Source: Gnetum montanum
Taxonomy: Eukaryota; Streptophyta; Gnetopsida; Gnetales; Gnetaceae
Length of the DNA stretch: 64,000 nucleotides
Direction: 5' to 3'
Assembly: GCA_015680685.1 (NCBI GenBank)
Contig: MNCI01008302.1
Location: 223,925-287,924, forward strand
Part shown: piece by piece, positions 60,104-64,000 of the stretch
Position numbering within the stretch: position 1 is the stretch's first letter
Layout: every line of letters starts with the position of its first letter
Notes under the pieces: model-generated
The model's database searches: none
What the model saw: the letters and a program-made list of their open reading frames with translations, nothing else
Told to the model about the DNA's origin: nothing
Translations under genes and position numbers: made by a program

Positions 60104-62319
60104 TATTCCTATAAAAAAAACTAGAAAAATATTAAGTGGCACCCATCTTAACTAGGTTAACATGGAAAAATGAATGAAAATCCATGCAATGAAAATTTTC
60201 CTAGCCTAAGTATGCATAAGGGCTATAAAGAAAGGTAAGCATGTGTGTGTTAGTTTTAGGCCTTGTCCAGCCATGCATGTCAATTTTAGATCTTAGTAGA
60301 TCATGCATGCTAGTTTTAGATCATAACGGATAGTAGATGTATCAGATGTGCCATTTTAGGAAAGGCTAATCATGCTTGGGAGTGAAATTGGCTCAAGCAT
60401 TCATTGGGTGACAAAAAGTTGAAAGTTTGTCTAATTATAGGTGACTATGCTCTCATCCAACTACACTTTCACAGAAAACTTAAAAATTTTGGCTAAGTTT
60501 GGAACATAGTCCTAGGTTGGTGGATCATTAAATGACCTTGGGAGGATATATAGCCCTATTTTACCATGGGTAAATTGTCATTTTCAAGCTTTCAAATGCA
60601 AATTTTAGAGCATAGTCTTGCCATTGTTGTTGTTTCACGTTCCTAGTGGAGAGTGTAATTAGAGCAAAATGATGTGCTAGAGTGGATGCCTGCACCTAGG
60701 ACTGTTGAATGTGGATGAGGAGAAATGAGCACTGGGCTACCTACCACAGGCATGCATGGAGGAGAGGAGGCCATTGGTGTCTACTATGTACCCTAACTAC
60801 ACTCTCATCTTTGCTCATTTTTTCATTATTTTTGGCCATTTGCTCTAGTGAGGGTTTGAGCCTTGGGGCATGCCTTGCCATGGCACCTTGCTATGGCAAA
60901 GACCACTACCACCACATGTCATTTTTCCATAACACAGTGGCATAGAAGGTGTGTGTGGCAAGGAGGGTTTTTTGGTTACTATTCTTTTGGCACATAGTAG
61001 TTTTTTGTTTCAGCCCTGGGCTATGGGTTCTTAGGGTGTGTAGGTTGGGCAATGCATGGGGTTGAGGTTTGATGGCATAGCCACATTAAGGGGTTTTGGT
61101 AGTGGCTAGGGCCAAGGAGTAGGTTTCCACAAGGGCAAGGGGCACAATAGGAGTTTGGGTTGCATTTCTTTGTTTTCTTGTGAAAGAAAGAATCCTATTT
61201 TTGGGGCATGGGAAAGGGTTTGAAAACTTTTGGTGTGCAGTGGCTACGAGGCAAGGGACATGATAGGAAGCATGGCATAGGAGGTGTAGCAAGAGTTTAC
61301 CCTCTATTCCCTTCCTTTTTTATGTTAAAAATAAATTTCTTCTTTTGTAGCAGGTGAAAGGTCAAGGCTAGGCGCATCATGTGCTGCGAAGGCCACAAGT
61401 GTTATAGGGGAAGCAAAGACACTTGATGCAAGGGCACATTCTTTGTGTTTCCTCCTTTTTTATTTTTTTTAAAAAAAATTCTATAGGGATCTAGGGTAAT
61501 GACGGTGAAGGAGGGAGAGAGTGAAGAGGGAGAGAAGGCAAGCTGTGATAGGCCATGGGCATGGTGCACGACGTTGTCAAGGGCACATGGTGCAATGGGT
61601 GAAATGCACCAAGGATGATGGGGTGATGCACAAAGAACATTGGGGCAATGGCTAGGACCTCACTTCCTATTGTTGTAGCTAGGACTACACTCCCCACACC
61701 TTGGAGGTGTAGTTGACTCTAAGTGTTTGACAAAATGGCACCTCAAAAGTTAGATTTTTGGACTAAGCTCCATAGAGAGCATGGTTAGGGAGTTGGAAAA
61801 ATTTGCAGTTTTAGACTACGCTCTCCATAGAGGTAGTCTAGAGTTAGAAAAATTTTGAAAATTTTGGACTATGCTCTCCACTACAATAGTTTAGAGTTAG
61901 AAAAATTTTGGGATTTCCAAACTATGCTCTCCACTAAGGTAGTTCAAAGTTAGAAAAAATTTGCTAAAATTTTGCAAACTATGCATACTGCTAAACTAGC
62001 AAAATGTAATGATGTTAATCCTATAAACTGTAATAATGCTAAACCTATGAAAACATGTTGATGCTAAATCTATGAAACCTATGAAATGAAATGTTAATCC
62101 TATGCAAACGTGCTATACCCCAATGAGTACCAGGTACATCAAATAATTTAGTTAATGTCCTATACCTGCAAGGCCCTAGAGGGTGTTGCCAAAATTAAAA
62201 ATTTCTATTAGTTCATATTGTACTATGTTAATTTTTGCTAACTTATTTTAATGATTTAATGCCAAAATCTACATCTATGTGTGTATACTAACACTTTTCT
62301 CATTGTTTGGTGGTTGTAG
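60104..62319. other. Palindrome-rich upstream DNA of the element E antisense gene
   Basis: A small array (60240-60310, gttttaggcc and gctagttttagatc words) is followed by DNA with at least eight copies of actatgctctcc or its complement (60431, 60605, 60645, 60795, 61683, 61770, 61813, 61867, 61917), several followed by gttagaaaaattttg. By position it holds the promoter, exon 1 and intron 1 of the antisense gene, but I could not identify exon 1. Short frames here show no motif. Confidence 0.55.
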
Positions 62320-64000
62320 GATGCTATTGTAGCCTATCTTAATTATCGTGGAGCTTGTGGACATCTTGTGCTACATGAGCAAGCCTATCCCTAACATGTC
62401 CCCACTAGATATGTGAGTGGGTGTTTAAGCAATGTGGTTCCAGCCAAAGGCTTATGAGTTCTTAGAGTATTTGTTATAGTAGTTTAGTCTGATCATGTGG
62501 TCATAGTTGGTGGTGGAGGCTACTAGCTCCATCACAGAGATGTTGCTTCCTAGGGCTAATTAGAACATCTTGAGGTTCATCTCAAATAAGCCTATTACTA
62601 GTGGTGATGGAGCAGGTGGTTTAGGCAGAGGTCCTAGAAGTGCTCAACACCTATTTATGATATGACACATGATGGGGTTTGGTTGCTACAACAAGAGCAA
62701 CATCCTTTTCATTGTCCTGCAAGTGCACATCCTATTTCAAAACCCTCTTGGAACTATCTACTATGCTCGAGGGTAAGTATGTTTATGGATTTTATAGTTT
62801 ATTTTTTGCTACTAGCTCATATCACATTACTAATGGCTCATGACCATCACCAAGTTTAGAGTTGACGAGGAGGGCCTACATGATGAGGCGGATGCTATAG
62901 CCTTGATTACACCACCTTGGAGGTGTTCTCTTCGAGCTTCAATGTTCAAGTAGCCATGCTTGAGTAGGTGACCTTTGATCTGGAGGTCTACCCTACTTGA
63001 TACCCAAAGGCATATGAGTGGTATAGGATCCATGAGTAGTTGGATGAGGAGTGGACCATCGATATGATTAAGACTGAGGAGATGCTTGCAGCACCATCTT
63101 CATTAGCAAGGAGGTGGATCCCAGAGGTAAGATTGAGGAGTGGTTGGAGGCCACCTAATCTCAAAAGGGCATACCAATTAAGAATGTGCATGTGCCTAAG
63201 GTGTGGGAGCTCTACCCTCTTTTTAATGCTTGTGCCTTTTCAAAGATGCTCTTCCAAGGAAAGATCCTTTAGGTGGAGTAGGCATGGGTGATGAAAGAGG
63301 TGCTACTGGAGGGTACGAGGTTTAGCTAGACTACCTACATTACCACTAGCTTGCATGCGGAGATCACCAACCTATCATTAACATCTAAGCGAGGTCCCAT
63401 GTTCACTTCACATTCTTTGTAGGATATCTAAGAAGGTTCGCAGAGCTCTTGTTCATGCATGATGGTGGGTGTTAGGTGGTGCAAGACTATGAGTAGCTCT
63501 CCAAGCCATGTATTAAGCACATGTTCATGACCACCCACACGTAGGGCTCCTTAGAGGAGATCGATAAGTTATTATCCGTAATGACTAAGGATTCCATGGG
63601 GCAGTCACATTATTTACACGACAATGTAGGCAAGGGCCTCCTAGTTGGCATGGGGGATGTGACTAAGGTAGAGCACTATATTGCAAATATAGTGGGACCA
63701 TAGAAGATAAATATTAAGAGGCCATGTCCTACAAAGGAGGCTACCCCTTAGGCTAGGAGGCCAAGCAGTAAGAAGATTTGTATTAGGCTTCAAGGCTTAC
63801 ACACTGAGGTTGCAAGTTAGTATGTGTAGCTTGTTAGATGCATTTTTTGTGTTAATGTATGTTTATATTTTCATGTTTTTCTTCTATGTTATGTTGCTAA
63901 AGTGCATATTTGTACTAATATGTGCTAATGTGTTGTTATGTTAATTGCAAAGAAAAGAGAGAGGGCTATTGGAGCAACGGTTGAGGCAATAGCAAAAGAA
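62320..64000 (+). pseudogene. Antisense accessory gene of element E (partial)
   Basis: Exon 62320-62772 follows ttggtggttgtag. It reads PILIIVELVDILC, then AYEFLEYLL, LIMWS, SNILFIVLQVHILFQNPLGT and IYYARG, matching exon 2 of the A gene along its length. The donor GTAAGT at 62773 and an 81-base intron (84 in A) lead to FRVDEEGLHDEA at 62854. The acceptor now reads AA instead of AG. Next comes LDEEWTIDMIKTEEMLAAPS (matches A LDEGWAQPFKLITIEQVLVS). After 63132 the frame jumps to KGIPIKNVHVPKVWELYPLF and AWVMKEVLLEG, so about 450 bases present in A are missing. A further possible intron ends near 63948. Catalytic HAD aspartates are absent, as in A. Many stops. Confidence 0.72.

Larger units (their letters stand above)
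55585..64000 (-). mobile_element. Element E: partial pol-bearing Tat-like element, minus strand
   Basis: Reading from right to left: the antisense gene (here on the plus strand, 62320 to the edge), palindrome-rich DNA, a short array (60240-60310), pol (60103 to 56650), the 3' array, the polypurine tract and the chimeric LTR. The order matches element A. Gag-protease would lie beyond 64000. Confidence 0.8.

Noticed and set aside
11485-62000. Repeat arrays as CRISPR
   Set aside because: Units are head-to-tail and degenerate with no unique equal-length spacers, and the DNA is plant nuclear.

Overview
The window is non-genic plant nuclear DNA made almost entirely of old LTR retrotransposons nested inside one another. 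No intact host gene, rRNA, tRNA or CRISPR array was seen. The Ty3/gypsy proteins, 1.6-1.9 kb LTRs, many nested insertions and heavy C-to-T decay suggest a very large, slow-turnover seed-plant genome. A gymnosperm is plausible but the sequence does not prove it.

Layout. 1-309 is the right end of an insertion element (family N1). 505-4678 is a minus-strand LTR element, F1 (protease, gag, tRNA-Asp-type primer site, LTR). 5354-28443 is a complete but decayed 23-kb Tat-like Ty3/gypsy element, A. It has two about 1.7-kb LTRs, gag and protease, an antisense spliced gene, and RT-RNase H-second RNase H-integrase. A second N1 element (15830-20458) sits in an intron of the antisense gene. 29174-33060 holds an LTR and a minus-strand reading frame of another F1-like element, G. 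About 35187-36166 and 45230-46648 are the two halves of a plus-strand F1-family element, C, split by a complete 9-kb element, B (36193-45229, duplication GTTAT). B has gag and protease but no RT or integrase. From 46649 a minus-strand complex interrupts C: a B-like pol-less element D, then a chimeric LTR (53654-55584) shared with a pol-bearing element E that runs off the right edge.

Most interesting system. Element A carries, between protease and RT and on the opposite strand, an eight-exon gene (20958 to 11863). All its GT-AG introns keep one reading frame, giving 1133 codons including the terminator. Exon 2 resembles the HAD/FCP1-SCP (NLI-interacting-factor-like) phosphatase fold but lacks the catalytic aspartates. 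Element E carries the same gene in the equivalent position (62320 onward) with matching intron position and length. In both elements a characteristic palindromic word is repeated in the LTR U3 and again in noncoding DNA around the antisense gene: GCTACGCTATGC in A, ACTATGCTCTCC in E. This suggests an accessory gene and LTR control sites evolving together.

How the parts relate. A and E are the pol-encoding (autonomous-type) members. B and D look like non-autonomous partners sharing primer site, polypurine tract and gag-protease. Tandem arrays with the core TTAAACTAGC flank pol in A and E and lie where pol is missing in B and D. Nearly all reading frames are broken by single C-to-T changes, mostly CAG to TAG, as expected of long CHG methylation. 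Host-derived sequence is limited to a receptor-like-kinase fragment inside N1 and possibly the HAD domain.
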